Below are positions 40,903-51,800 of a stretch of DNA of 64,000 nucleotides, piece after piece; within the stretch, counting starts at the first letter, position 1; each line of letters starts with the position of its first letter. The stretch covers positions 681,104 to 745,103 of the forward strand of contig OAPG01000009.1 of NCBI GenBank assembly GCA_900208305.1, given 5' to 3'. The DNA is from Melanopsichium pennsylvanicum. Its lineage: Eukaryota > Basidiomycota > Ustilaginomycetes > Ustilaginales. A model generated the notes under the pieces. It was not told where the DNA came from. It did not search any database and saw only the letters and a list, made by a program, of their open reading frames with translations. The position numbers and the translations under genes are program-made.

Positions 40903-42090
40903 TTAAAGTTGAGTACCAAACACATAATCCCACACCTTGGAAGTGACACCAAAACCCAACTCAAAGTTCTTGTAATGATGTTCGAGATGGTACTGTTTCA
41001 TAGTCTTCATGTACTGTGGCAATTTGGTATGATGCAGTGCATAGTGCATGCAATCGTACACGACGTACATCGAGAAACTCCCGGAAATGATGCCATTCGC
41101 CACGGCGTTGGGAAACAACGCATGTGCCAATTGCGTGAAAGGATAACTCAACACAAAGAAGAGCAGCGGTGGCATGACCAGCCTCAACCTATCCATGGGC
41201 AAGTAGTGGTGGACACCGTGAAGGAGGAAATGGAGGGTGAGAAAGATGGGTCTTTCGGGGAGGATGTCGTCAATGTGGAAAAGGAATCGGTGAATGGTGT
41301 ATTCCAAAAGCGTCCAGATGACGACACCAATGGCCCAGCAGACGGCGGTCTGAGTGAGGGCAAGAGACCATACGCTCGTGTCGAACTGAGTTGGTTTGGA
41401 AGTGGCTTCGTACCATTTGGTTGCGTTGAGAGGAGTGCGGGCAAGATTGGACGCAAACTGGGTTGTGCTACGGAAAAAGATGATGCTAGCGATTGGCGCC
41501 CACACCATTGGTACAACGTACCAAGGGGTACGAGTGAACATTTCTAGGTAATCCTGATCGAAAAACCGTGCTGGGTTCTTGAGGTGGCGTGGAGAGTGGA
41601 CTTGCTCGAGGTAGAACTCCTTAGAAAAATGCGCACCAAGCATTTGTGGAATGAGCGCCTTGTTGAGGTCGAGGAACTTGGTGGTGTTGTAATCGGAATG
41701 GAAGTCTGTTTCCTTGGGTTTGAAGTCGTCTGTGATGACGATCGAGTCGTTCTTGCCCGAGAAGCCACCATTTGCGTTGCGTTCGTCGAGGGTATGCTTT
41801 TCGGCATCAGTGGTAGGCAGACGGCCGATGATGTGCTCTTGGAGCAACTCGTATGCAGAGTCGGAGTGAGAGTGCTCCTGAGGGTCGTCCATGATATCAC
41901 CCATGTCCTTGCCGGCGTAGCGAAGGATGAGATCGTCTCCTCCCGGATGGTCTTGGACAAAATTGGTTACGTCGTAGACCTTGCCCTGGTGAATCACCCA
42001 GCACGAGACAGATGTATTGTGCTTGGATACATCGTCTGTAGAGAAGAGCTGCATCTTTGAGGAGGATGGTGCTGTTGTTGTGGTCGCCAT
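40903..42090 (-). CDS. SCS7: Sphingolipid alpha-hydroxylase (cytochrome b5 plus fatty-acid hydroxylase), Scs7-like
   Basis: 395 residues, single exon. The N-terminal cytochrome b5 domain (about 15-90) shows CWVIHQGKVYDVTNFV, the haem His in HPGG, and HSHSDSAYELL. The C-terminal di-iron hydroxylase has four membrane segments and the His boxes HRFLFH, HHYLPMD, HYALHH and HLEHHYKN. It ends VWDYVFGTQL as in the family. It hydroxylates the very long acyl chain of ceramide at C2 in the ER. A second Met (13) is an alternative start. Convergent with the Pop8-like gene. Confidence 0.93.
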   Translation of the reverse strand: MATTTTAPSSSKMQLFSTDDVSKHNTSVSCWVIHQGKVYDVTNFVQDHPGGDDLILRYAGKDMGDIMDDPQEHSHSDSAYELLQEHIIGRLPTTDAEKHTLDERNANGGFSGKNDSIVITDDFKPKETDFHSDYNTTKFLDLNKALIPQMLGAHFSKEFYLEQVHSPRHLKNPARFFDQDYLEMFTRTPWYVVPMVWAPIASIIFFRSTTQFASNLARTPLNATKWYEATSKPTQFDTSVWSLALTQTAVCWAIGVVIWTLLEYTIHRFLFHIDDILPERPIFLTLHFLLHGVHHYLPMDRLRLVMPPLLFFVLSYPFTQLAHALFPNAVANGIISGSFSMYVVYDCMHYALHHTKLPQYMKTMKQYHLEHHYKNFELGFGVTSKVWDYVFGTQL

Positions 42091-43426
42091 CGTGGATAGG
42101 GTGATAGGGTGTCAGAGTATAAGGAAGATGTTATATTTGGTGGTGTAGTGACGAAGTCCAAGATGGGTTGCTAGATAAACCCTGTCGGTCAGGGTTCGCA
42201 CCACGCCACCATCTCCTTTTTTGTTTTTTTTTTTGGATTTTCAGAATTTAGACTGTTTTACTGCGCGTGCCAAACCAAGAGAGTGAGGAAATGAGAGACA
42301 GAGAGTGTGTCAAGTTGTAAAAATACAATAACAATGCGTGTCTGCTGGCTGCGTGTGGTAAAATTTCGAGGAAATCATCCGCGTGCTACCACTGCTTGCA
42401 GCCAGCCTCGTTTCTTTTTGCCACATAAATACCAATACACACAGCAACACGTACGGTAACTTACACTCACTCACATTCCCCTCCACCCTGGACTCTCGGC
42501 GTTCGCCAACCGACAACCGCCTACCGCCTACCGCGCTCTTGAACCATGATCGCTCGAATTGTATGTCATTGCACCATTTAATGACAGTCTACAATACACT
42601 TGACTCTGCTGTGTCTCAACAGTTCTGTGCTGGTACTCCAATGGTTTAGGTCAGACTAGATGTGAACGGTACTGCCAGACCTCATGCAAGCCGCGTCCTG
42701 TGAACCGTTGTACTGGATTATGACACTTTGCAGCTCCGATTCTGTTACGTGAATTCATGACATGGTATACCGTAAGTTAGTATTTTGATTTACACAGATC
42801 ATAGCTATACACGCCTCGCACATGTCATGTAGTGTAGTAACCAGCAAACCAAATTAAACATACACACATACGATTACCTGAGAAAGTGTATGAAATTCTT
42901 TATCGCCTTCCCTGTCGGCTTTCCTCTTCCGCTGATTCGAATTTTATTGCCACATCGCGTATCGCGAGAATCCTCTTAAATCTCGTACGATAAGAGATAC
43001 AAATCTGATCTCTGCTTTCCAGCGAACAAAAGAACAAGATCTCCCCGATCAAGGGTCTTTTGCAAGGCTCCACTTGACTCAGTTGAGCAATTCACGTTCA
43101 CGATTGTGATTCTGAATTCTGTCAAATTTGGTCCTCGCCATGCTTGTTCCGTTTTTTGTTTGTTTGTTACTTTTGACTTTTGCACAACGTTGCTGCAACA
43201 CCTTGCTCTGTGTCACACACCATCTTGTTCAGATACACGCACAAAAATGCGAAGCTCCATCACCTGCAGCATCTCCTCCTCATAGGTGCTCTGCTCTCCC
43301 ACCCCAGGCGTGCGCGAGCATACAGCACATCAGCAGATCGAACAGCACACCTCTCTGTTCCCACATCCTCTCCCAACCGCACACGGTGTCACAACGTTCG
43401 CACCAAACTTCAGTCGTCCTCTCACC
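42091..43426. other. Intergenic, divergent promoter region
   Basis: It lies between the divergent Scs7 and Mmm1 genes. T-run at 42216-42232; CT-rich 5' flank upstream of Mmm1. The in-frame upstream extension of Mmm1 to 43286 is not used because the conserved N-terminus starts later. No gene seen. Confidence 0.5.
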
Positions 43427-45226
43427 ATGCAGCACCAGAATCAGCATGCCGGGCTAGCATACCCAATTTCTCAACATCCCGTTCCATCAACACCAGCTCC
43501 CGCCTACTTTGCTTATCTTCCGTCTCCCTCAAGATGGACTTTCACACAAGGCCTCATCGTAGGCCAGATTTCCATGGTCATCATAGCCCTTCTCCTCATC
43601 CGTTATGTCATCTTTGAAGACTCTGCCACTGCTCTCGAAAAGGAACGCATGATGCGTCTCAAAATCTCTGAACGTAGATCCAAGCGACACGCAAAAGCTC
43701 TCTTGCAAGACGCACGAAGAGCAACCACCGCTTCAGCTCCACCCTGCACCTCCAACCCTCTCAGAAAATCCACTCGCGTCTCTTCTGACACCAGAGCTTT
43801 CACCTTCGCCAATATCCTTGACAAGACCGCCTACGACATCTCTTCGCATCTCGCCGAAAGCACCGATTGGTTGAACGTCATGTTTGCACAAGCCATTGCT
43901 GGGTATCGCGAGGATGTATTGACTGGTGGTGTTTCTCCTCCTCCTCCTCCTCCCTCCTCCTCCTCTCACTCACATCATGCGCCACATAGCTCACCAGGCA
44001 TCCATTTGGCCTCGGATACTATCGAAATACCAGCAGATTTGGAACCAGGAAAGGAGAGAACAGCACGAGACTTGATGGAAGAGATTCTCAACCGTGCCTC
44101 TTCCTCTTTTCTCGACCCCATCCGCGTCACAGAAGCTGACTTTGGTGACGCTTACCCTATCTTCACCAATGCTCGTGTACGACCCGCTGACGACACTGGA
44201 AGAACCCGCATTGAGATTGATGTCGATTATTCTGACCAGATCACACTGGCCATCGACACGAAGCTGCTTGTTAACTTTCCCAAGCCTCGTTTTGCAGTTT
44301 TGCCCGTCTCTCTCAGCCTGACAATCGTGCGCTTCTCGGGCACCGTGGCCATAGAGCTGTTTTCATCCGATCCTAATGCTAGTGTCCTCCCAACCACTTC
44401 ATCAGCACCAGCGTCGGGTACAAAAGCATCGCAAGCTGTACCCCCAAGGTCAAGGCATCAGCTTCACTTTTCACTCCATCCCGACTTCGCCCTCGAAGCA
44501 TCGGCAACCAGTCTTCTCGGGTCCAGAGCTAAGCTTCAAGATATTCCCAAGATCGAACAACTGTTGATATCGAGATTGAGAGGCTGGATCATGGACCGAT
44601 TCGTTTGGCCCAGATACTGGAGTCTTACACTTCCCAACCTCGTTCCATCTCCAACTGCAGCTAGAGGCTCGGGGAACGATGCTCTAGCAAATACTGCCAC
44701 CACAGCGAACGGCGATAGTGCAAGTGTATCCGAGGATCAGATGAAACTGAGCACTGGGATAGAAAGGCCGGATGATTCAGTGATTCAACCTGGACATCTC
44801 AAATCGACGAGACAAGAAATGGCTGTTGCGGCCGCCGCTTCTTCTTCATCATCGGCCAATGTCCCTACTCGACCAATGCATTCCCTTTCTTCGTCTTCAG
44901 TACGAGGGAGTGCGAGTGGACTCGGTATGCCTGCTGGAATAGGTAGTGTTGAGGCGTGGAGAGCACATACCGCAGGTGCGTATGGACAACAACAGCAGCA
45001 GCAACATGCGACGAGCTTGACTAGGGCTGCACTGTTAAGGGCAAACAGCGGAATGGGAGGAGGCGGTGCGACAGACAGTGCGCCTGGGAGCGATGTACAT
45101 ATCGAGGTTCCCGGAAGCTTCAAAGGCTCTGTAGCGGGGACAGGGATCAGGGTCGGATCTTCGGCCATGTCGAATGGTGGAGGACATACTGCTTCAGGCT
45201 TGCGGAATCGCGGTGGGTTCAATTGA
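43427..45226 (+). CDS. MMM1: Mmm1, ER subunit of the ERMES tether
   Basis: 599 residues from the ATG at 43427. A short Pro-rich lumenal N-terminus precedes one membrane helix (about 42-65, FTQGLIVGQISMVIIALLLI), then a basic coiled segment. The SMP domain follows from about 170: ESTDWLNVMFAQAIAGYRED, then LEEILNR-type and DPIRVTEADFGDAYPIF, ARVRP, and RFAVLPVSLSLTIVRFSG, ending near RYWSLTLPNLV. The tail (about 420-599) is Ser/Gly-rich and not conserved. Mmm1 binds Mdm12 and forms the lipid-transfer bridge between ER and mitochondria. A poly-Pro/Ser/His insertion lies inside the SMP domain near 43930-43995. Single exon. Confidence 0.93.
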   Translation: MQHQNQHAGLAYPISQHPVPSTPAPAYFAYLPSPSRWTFTQGLIVGQISMVIIALLLIRYVIFEDSATALEKERMMRLKISERRSKRHAKALLQDARRATTASAPPCTSNPLRKSTRVSSDTRAFTFANILDKTAYDISSHLAESTDWLNVMFAQAIAGYREDVLTGGVSPPPPPPSSSSHSHHAPHSSPGIHLASDTIEIPADLEPGKERTARDLMEEILNRASSSFLDPIRVTEADFGDAYPIFTNARVRPADDTGRTRIEIDVDYSDQITLAIDTKLLVNFPKPRFAVLPVSLSLTIVRFSGTVAIELFSSDPNASVLPTTSSAPASGTKASQAVPPRSRHQLHFSLHPDFALEASATSLLGSRAKLQDIPKIEQLLISRLRGWIMDRFVWPRYWSLTLPNLVPSPTAARGSGNDALANTATTANGDSASVSEDQMKLSTGIERPDDSVIQPGHLKSTRQEMAVAAAASSSSSANVPTRPMHSLSSSSVRGSASGLGMPAGIGSVEAWRAHTAGAYGQQQQQQHATSLTRAALLRANSGMGGGGATDSAPGSDVHIEVPGSFKGSVAGTGIRVGSSAMSNGGGHTASGLRNRGGFN

Positions 45227-46220
45227 CGATCAAAGGCACCAGCTGATCTTACAATGACACGCATTCCCCTCAAGCAGACATCCTCGAGGTGAATGATCTC
45301 CGTTTGCGTAAGGCATTGGATTTCAATTTCGTTGTTCATATCAGACTTTTGGTTATGGGGCATTAATCACCACTGGGTTCCTGTCGATCTGGCTCTCATC
45401 AAAGATTTTATCTGGTCTGTGGTACCAAGATAGACATCTGTTGACAATCAGAGCTCTCTGTCTCACTCGACTTTACCATCGACCCATCAAGTTGGGTCGC
45501 TGTGCCAACCCCCAGAGTACAAAGACAATCCTGATTGTGTAGCAACTCCGCACCGGTGATCTCACAACAACTTCCAAAGCAAACAATCACTCAGTTGACT
45601 AAACCATTGTTGGTCATCAATGCTTGGGCCACATCCTGTGCTGTTGGTACTGTGGTTGGGTTGAGGTAAGACCATCAGTGTAATTGGTGGGACCACTTTG
45701 CCAATCTCTGTGAATGTTGTAGTACATTCCTTCTTTTGTCCGCAAGTTGCACCCTTTGGCCAGTGCCAAAGATTCAGCAAGTTTGACTAAAAGGCTTTTA
45801 AGAAGCATACTGACCAGGGAACATAGAAGATGGTCAGGAAACCAAAGCCAAGAAGAAGGATTGATTGCAAGTAAAATGCTCCCAAAGTGAACATCAGAAC
45901 AAGCATGAGGGATGTCTTTTTGACCTGCAAAAAGTCCTTGGCATCAAATTGCAGGAAATCACTGTGCTATGTCAAAAGCTTGAGAGCATTTCAAGGTGCT
46001 GCATTGCTGCTGTGTCTGGGTCAAGTAGTAGAGGAAGCAAAAACAGATAACAGTAAGGTGCTGCTGATGGAGAACATAATGGGACCATGGCGCAATTAGA
46101 GACTCTTCATAGTCAAGAGGATCAAGCAATATGCTCAATTATACTGTTGATTCTTGCCAACAAGCTGCTTGATCCTTGGCAGCATAGTTGCTCCAATTTT
46201 TATGATGAGCTATGTCATAA
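45227..46220. other. Repeat-relic DNA proximal to the retroelement
   Basis: No intact gene. Minus-strand frames at 45562-45808 overlap in different registers (LAKGCNLRTKEGMYYNIHRD piece) and may be remains of a mobile element; I cannot name it. This marks the change from the conserved gene block to the repeat island. Confidence 0.4.
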
Positions 46221-46319
46221 GGACTCAGAATGAGTCCGGATGAAACCCTTGATTTTATCAGGTTTTGTATTGAGTTCCGGTAAAAGGTGGGTTTTCAGCC
46301 AATTTTGGTTGCACACTTG
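46221..46319 (+). repeat. Left copy of a 99-bp inverted repeat flanking the repeat island
   Basis: It matches the reverse complement of 55682-55780 with about ten substitutions. The outer end is itself a small hairpin (GGACTCAGAATGAGTCC). No target duplication is seen outside the two copies. Confidence 0.75.
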
Positions 46320-46426
46320 TGTTAAGGCCGTAGGGTCTAGGTACCGCTGGGCGGCTACAGCCAGAGTAGGGTCTAGGGGTACGGAGGGGTTGTAGGCGTA
46401 GGCAACACAGGCGGTTGGGGTCAGAG

Positions 46427-46431
46427 CACAC
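46427..46431. repeat. Target-site duplication CACAC (left)
   Basis: CACAC directly precedes the 5' LTR and is repeated at 54680-54684 after the 3' LTR, the 5-bp duplication expected for Ty3/gypsy integration. Confidence 0.9.
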
Positions 46432-46890
46432 TGTCACGGGAGTGGGTCCCAAGGAAGAGGTCTGCGCAGACCAGAGATGTTGAATCGGCTGAGATCCGGT
46501 GGGAGAGCATGTCTCGACGGATCTCAGGGAGATCTGGTGGATATTGGTGGGCTCATGGGATTTAAGGTTAGCGCAGGACCGAGAAGTTGAATCGGACAAA
46601 ATCCGGTGAGAGAGCAGGTCTCAACGGATCTCACGGAAATTTGGCGAGTGGCAGTGACTCGCCGGATATTGAAGGTATCGATGGCAAGGGGAGCATCTGC
46701 GATGGCGGCGACCAACGCCACGCCGGAACGACACGTGGGCCAATCGACGCCCAGGGGGCAACGGAGAGGGAGCACGCGGGCGTGCTCGGAAGCACCCTGC
46801 CGAAGGACTAGGGGGCGGTCTTATCGTGCGGGGGGTCCAAGCTCGACGCACGCAGGTCGTACAGTACCGATGGACCTCGCACACGATACA

Positions 46891-46902
46891 TATATATAAA
46901 TA
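46891..46902 (+). promoter_or_regulatory. LTR TATA box
   Basis: TATATATAAATA in U3. Transcription would be expected to begin about 30-40 bp downstream (around 46921-46936), where the hairpin and the self-primer sequence lie. The same box is present in the 3' LTR. Confidence 0.6.
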
Positions 46903-46919
46903 CTCTGTTCCCCGCTATC

Positions 46920-46939
46920 GGATGAGCGGAAGCTCATCC
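46920..46939 (+). repeat. Perfect 8-bp hairpin with GGAA loop at predicted R start
   Basis: GGATGAGC-GGAA-GCTCATCC. The 3' arm overlaps the first four bases of the self-primer ATCCACTCTA (46936-46945). The telomere-proximal LTR fragment at 63335-63846 ends at the loop of this hairpin. Confidence 0.8.
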
Positions 46940-47444
46940 ACTCTATCTTATATCTCAGTCACACATAGTTATCAGTACGTCGTACTTACGATACTCTTCA
47001 CACGTCGCACATCGCAATACCATTTATTGCGATCCATATAGTCTGTGTCCCCGTCGGTGAACGGAGAACAACGTATAGACGTCGTCGACACCACAATCGA
47101 CGCTGTAGCACCTCAACTACAGGCGGAACCTCAACCGCGGGCCTGGCACCACAACCAGTCCCTCATAACTCCACCGGCGACGACGGCTGAGGTCTAACCC
47201 AGCCATCAGCAGTATCCCATCAACGTCGTGACACTTGCGTCGACCGAATACCCAGTCCGAGCTTGCCGCGTTACCTCTGTACGGAGTGTCACCAGCGGTC
47301 AGCCGATATCCGTCGAGAGATCGCCACTCGCGGGATTCTCTTCGATATCCGTTGAGGCCAAGCTTAACCGCCGGAACTCACTGAAATCCGGCGAGTCGCG
47401 CATTCTCACGGGAATTTGGATCTCTGGCACGCGACCGCTGACAT

Positions 47445-47454
47445 TAGAGTGGAT
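47445..47454 (+). promoter_or_regulatory. Primer-binding site, self-complementary (Tf1-type)
   Basis: TAGAGTGGAT, one base after the 5' LTR, is the exact reverse complement of ATCCACTCTA at 46936-46945, close to the predicted 5' end of the element RNA. I did not recognise a tRNA 3'-end complement here. This is the layout of self-primed elements such as Tf1 of fission yeast. Confidence 0.65.
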
Positions 47455-47483
47455 CGTACAAGCGACGCCCCAAGTTCACCAAG

Positions 47484-48854
47484 ATGGCCGACTCTGCACT
47501 ACATGACAGACTCGACCGCCTCATCGCCCTCCTTGAGCAGCAGCAGGTAGACAATGCCGCCCTCAAGGCTCGGCTCGACCAACAGGAGACTCCCTCCCCT
47601 GGTCAACGAGCTAGGGAGCATGATCTAAGCTCCCCGACCCGTCGAGCCTCGCAGCAGGCGGATGAGTCCTACCTCGGTGGTCTCGAGACACCCACTCCTG
47701 CGACTAGACCACACCCTCGGTCCGTCACCTTCGACATTCTCGACCGACAAGCGTACACCGACCAAGAAAAGTACGCTACGCCTACTGGACCTCGGTATGT
47801 CAAACCAGTGACCCCGGGGGCATGGACCGGCACTGGCAGTGAACAGGACACTCAGCCCCACGCGGCCCTCAAGACTCCATTCCCCAAGCTCGACACTCGC
47901 GATATCGATATCTTCATTCTCGAGGCCGACGCTTGGTTCAAGGCTAATGGTGTGTACGACCATACTTCGATGATCCTACACACGGCAGCTCAGCTCGAGG
48001 GCACCGCTCGAGAGTGGTGGAAGGGTAAGCTCCGCGTCGACCGGCATCGTCAAGGGATGCTCTTCCATGATTGGAGCCACTTCACCACTCGACTCAGGGA
48101 GCTGTACAATCAGCGCAGCGACAGGGTCGATGCCTACAACAAACTCCTAGCGTTGAGGCTTATAACCGACACACCAGGAGCAGCAACGCGACATGTCGAG
48201 CAATTCCGAGACCTGGCAGCTCAGTGCCACATGGAGGACCCTGAGTTCGTCATCGACCTCTTCCGAGGGAGCCTTACTCGCTCACTTCAGGAGAAGTTCG
48301 AGCGTAACCCACCTGAAGACCAGTGGGCCTGGTACCGGGAGGTCAAGGACATTGATCGCCAGCGTATGCGGCATCAGCAGAATGCTGTCCGCTTCGCCCC
48401 AACCCCAGCAATCAGGACTGCTCATACCAAACCGAACAATCCCCAGAGAACTGGCTCTCGACCGTTGCCCCCTCATCTGGCACAGAAGCTGCCGGTACGG
48501 GAAGCACCACCGAGACCTCGCGACGACCGAAGGGTCGTCCCCGGCCCGACGACATTTAACAGCGACGCTTGTAGGGTCTGCGGCAAGACCGGGCATTGGC
48601 AGCGGAACTGTCCAGACGCCAAGCCAACGGTTTACCCGGCTAGACCATCAGGACCACAGATGCGAGCGCACGTGGTGTTGGACTTGGAGAAACCACAGGA
48701 CGGCTCACCAGAGGAAGGAGACGGAGCTGAAGACCATCGCGAAGACGATGGCGGTCTTGAAGACCACTTTGACCCCAACCTCTTCGCCGACGATCACGAC
48801 GCAGGCGAGCCCTACCACGAGGACGAGGGAAACGACCTTGGAGCGATGCAATGA
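47484..48854 (+). CDS. Gag (capsid/nucleocapsid) of the retrotransposon
   Basis: 456 residues. An N-terminal coiled coil (LHDRLDRLIALLEQQQ) precedes a capsid-type helical region (about 135-290, with ARE-WWKGKL and LRELYNQRSD segments) and one CCHC zinc knuckle near residue 368 (CRVCGKTGHWQRNC). The C-terminus is strongly acidic. The stop codon overlaps the pol start as ATGA (48851-48854), which puts pol in the -1 frame. Confidence 0.93.
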   Translation: MADSALHDRLDRLIALLEQQQVDNAALKARLDQQETPSPGQRAREHDLSSPTRRASQQADESYLGGLETPTPATRPHPRSVTFDILDRQAYTDQEKYATPTGPRYVKPVTPGAWTGTGSEQDTQPHAALKTPFPKLDTRDIDIFILEADAWFKANGVYDHTSMILHTAAQLEGTAREWWKGKLRVDRHRQGMLFHDWSHFTTRLRELYNQRSDRVDAYNKLLALRLITDTPGAATRHVEQFRDLAAQCHMEDPEFVIDLFRGSLTRSLQEKFERNPPEDQWAWYREVKDIDRQRMRHQQNAVRFAPTPAIRTAHTKPNNPQRTGSRPLPPHLAQKLPVREAPPRPRDDRRVVPGPTTFNSDACRVCGKTGHWQRNCPDAKPTVYPARPSGPQMRAHVVLDLEKPQDGSPEEGDGAEDHREDDGGLEDHFDPNLFADDHDAGEPYHEDEGNDLGAMQ

Positions 48855-51800
48855 TGGCATGCATCGCTCTAAGACCGCCTTCGCCATCACCTTGTATATG
48901 TCAAGATTGTTCATTATGTTTCTCTGCAGCTTCCGGTGCCTCAGTACTCGAGCTAGCAGGTACGGTCAACCACCATCCTGCTAGCATTCTCGCCGACACC
49001 GGCGCTGCATTGTCTATAGTTTCAGCTCCGTTTGTTCGCAAGTACTCGATAACCACAAAACCCATAAAAAACAGAACCGTACACGGAGTGACCGGACATT
49101 CCCTCACGATCACGAGCGCTGCGGACGTCGACGTAGTCATAGGAGGACAACACCTAGGGATGCTCAAGGTCGCCGTCGCTGACGCTAGCGACTACAATTT
49201 CATCCTGGGGTACGATGAACTACGACGCCTACAGCCAAGGGTCCATTGGGATACTGGACAGCTCGATTTCGGAAAAACCAACGAGATCCGGTCAGACGCG
49301 GTCGTTCAAGGGATTTCACCAAAATCCGCCAAGACCGGCCGATCTGCCAAATCTCGAGCAAACTTAGTAGTACATGGCTACGAGTTCGTCGACGCCAACG
49401 AGCTCGTTCAGGCGGCACTACGGGATGGCCCCATAGGGGTCATGCTAATCAGCGCTCCTCCGACGTCGCTCCCGTCGTTTGGCTTTGTCCCCACGGGAGG
49501 CGACAAAGGCATAGAGATGGAAACGACACTAGAAGAGCCTCCCACTGCCGTCGAAATCCCAGCCCCGTACTACCCCCTCAAGGATGTATTCGACGAGGTC
49601 GAAGCGGACAAGCTTCCCCCTCACACGAAGCACGACTTGCACATCGAGCTACTACCCAGTTCGACGCCACCCCAAGGTCCGCTATATCTCAAGGGACCTA
49701 AGGAGATGGCCGAGCTGAGGAAGTACCTCGAAGAGAATCTCGAGAAGGGATTCATTTGGCCCTCAAAGAGCCCGGCGCAATCCCCCGTCCTCTTCGTGCC
49801 TAAGAAGGACGGCGGCCTGCGACTCTGCGTAGACTACCGCGGTCTCAACGAGGTCACGGTTAAGAACCGAGCACCACTGCCCTTAATCGAGGAGCAGCTG
49901 TTCCTCCTACGAAAAGCGAAGATCTATACCAAGCTGGACCTAAAGGCAGCTTACAACTTGGTTAGGATCGCCGACGGGGACGAATGGAAAACCGCGTTTG
50001 GAACTCAACTCGGACTGTATGAGTATCTGGTCATGCCATTCGGGTTGGCAAATGCGCCCGCGCACTTCCAATCGCTCATCAACACCATCTACCGCGACAT
50101 CATTGGCGTATACGTGGTAGTATACCTTGACGACTTCCTGATCTTCAGCGACAACGAGAAGGAACACATCGAGCACGTCAGGACGGTGCTCAGTAGGCTC
50201 AAGGTATGGCGGTTATTTGCCAAACTCTCGAAGTGCGTGTTCCATACCGATACTGTTGAGTTCCTCGGCTACATCATCAAGCCGTCAGGTATCGAGATGG
50301 ACCCCGACAAGATCAGGACTATCAAGGAATGGCCGATGCCGGAGTCTATACACGACATCCAACGCTTCCTCGGGTTCGCCAACTTCTATCGCAGATTCAT
50401 CTCTCACTTTGCACGTATAGCGAGACCGCTCACTTCCCTCGTTAAGCCCACAGAGCGATTCAAGAAGTTCGACCTCCCTGACGACGCTTGCGCTGCTTTC
50501 CACAAGCTGGTGGAAATGTTCACCACCGCTGGGGTTCTCAAACACTTCGACTACCATCGTCCTACCCGGTTGGAAACGGACGCAAGCAACTTCGCTCTCG
50601 CTGGAGTACTCAAACAAGAACACGACGGACGATGGCACCCAATAGCATTCTACTCGCGCAAGATGGCATCGGCGGAGAAGAACTACGAGATCCATGACAA
50701 GGAACTCCTCGCTGTTGTCGTCTGTCTCAACCACTGGCGGCACATGCTTGCAGGACTACCTAGTCAGCTCATTATTCTCACTGATCACGAGGCGCTCAAA
50801 TACTTCAAGTCTCAGCGGAAGATCACAGGTCGGCAGGCTCGATGGTCAGTGTTACTCGCTGACTTCGACTTCATACTCCAATACAGACCAGGAGATAAAG
50901 CGGGAGAGCCAGATGCGTTGACACGACGAAGTGATATGCAGCCGACCGCAGAAGAAGACCTACACAACGTCCGACAGCTGTTACCGGCACGAGTATTTGC
51001 CGAGGATTCCGAAAACCGCCGAGTGGACTCAACTCGGCAGATTTCACCAAAATTCGCCAAGAAAGAGCTACTCGCCGAATCTCAAATAAATATGCTAAAG
51101 CCAACAATGTCCGATATCGCGGAGGGAGGGCTGGTCCAACTCGTAAAGACTTTCCAGCCGCTCGATGCCGAGCTCGCAGAGCTTCATCAGAAGCAACCTT
51201 TCGAAGTTAGACATGGCCTGTGGTATCACGACGGTCGGCTAGTGGTGCCGCTAGTCACATTACCAGGTAAGCAAGGTCAACGCAACACTCGGAGTGCCGC
51301 CGAAGCAAAGGATCGCTCGCTCTCGGTGGAGCACCTGAGATACATGGTAATGTCCCAATGCCACGACGGCGCTACCGCTGGCCATGCAGGTCGAGACGCC
51401 ACCCTCGAGCTCACAAGGCGGCATTATTGGTGGCCGAATATGGCGGCATGGGTTGCTGACTATGTAGCGAGCTGCCCAGTGTGCGCTCGATATAAAGCAC
51501 CGCGACACCGACCATATGGCCTTTTGCAGCCGCTGTCGACGCCGTCAAGACCCTGGAATTCCATCTTGATGGATTTCATTGAAGGGTTACCTAAATCGGA
51601 GGGGTATGACTCGATCTTTGTAGTGGTCGACCGGTTGACCAAATATGCCATCTTAACCCCGACGTACAAGACAATAACGTCAGAGCAGACGGCAAAGATG
51701 CTCAAAGACCAAGTTATGTCCCGTTTTGGGGTACCGGAACACATTGTCTCAGACCGCGGCCGACAATTTGTCTCGGCGGCATGGAAAGAGTTCACCGACA

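Larger units (their letters stand above)
46432..47443 (+). repeat. 5' LTR (1012 bp)
   Basis: It begins TGTCACGGGAG and ends CCGCTGACA (TG...CA). It differs from the 3' LTR at eleven sites: 46581, 46598, 46642, 46670, 46730, 46745, 47219, 47236, 47382, 47393 and 47417, all transitions at CpG. It holds the promoter (TATA at 46891) and the hairpin at the predicted RNA start. Confidence 0.97.

Noticed and set aside
40783..41547. 254-codon plus-strand frame
   Set aside because: Antisense shadow of SCS7.
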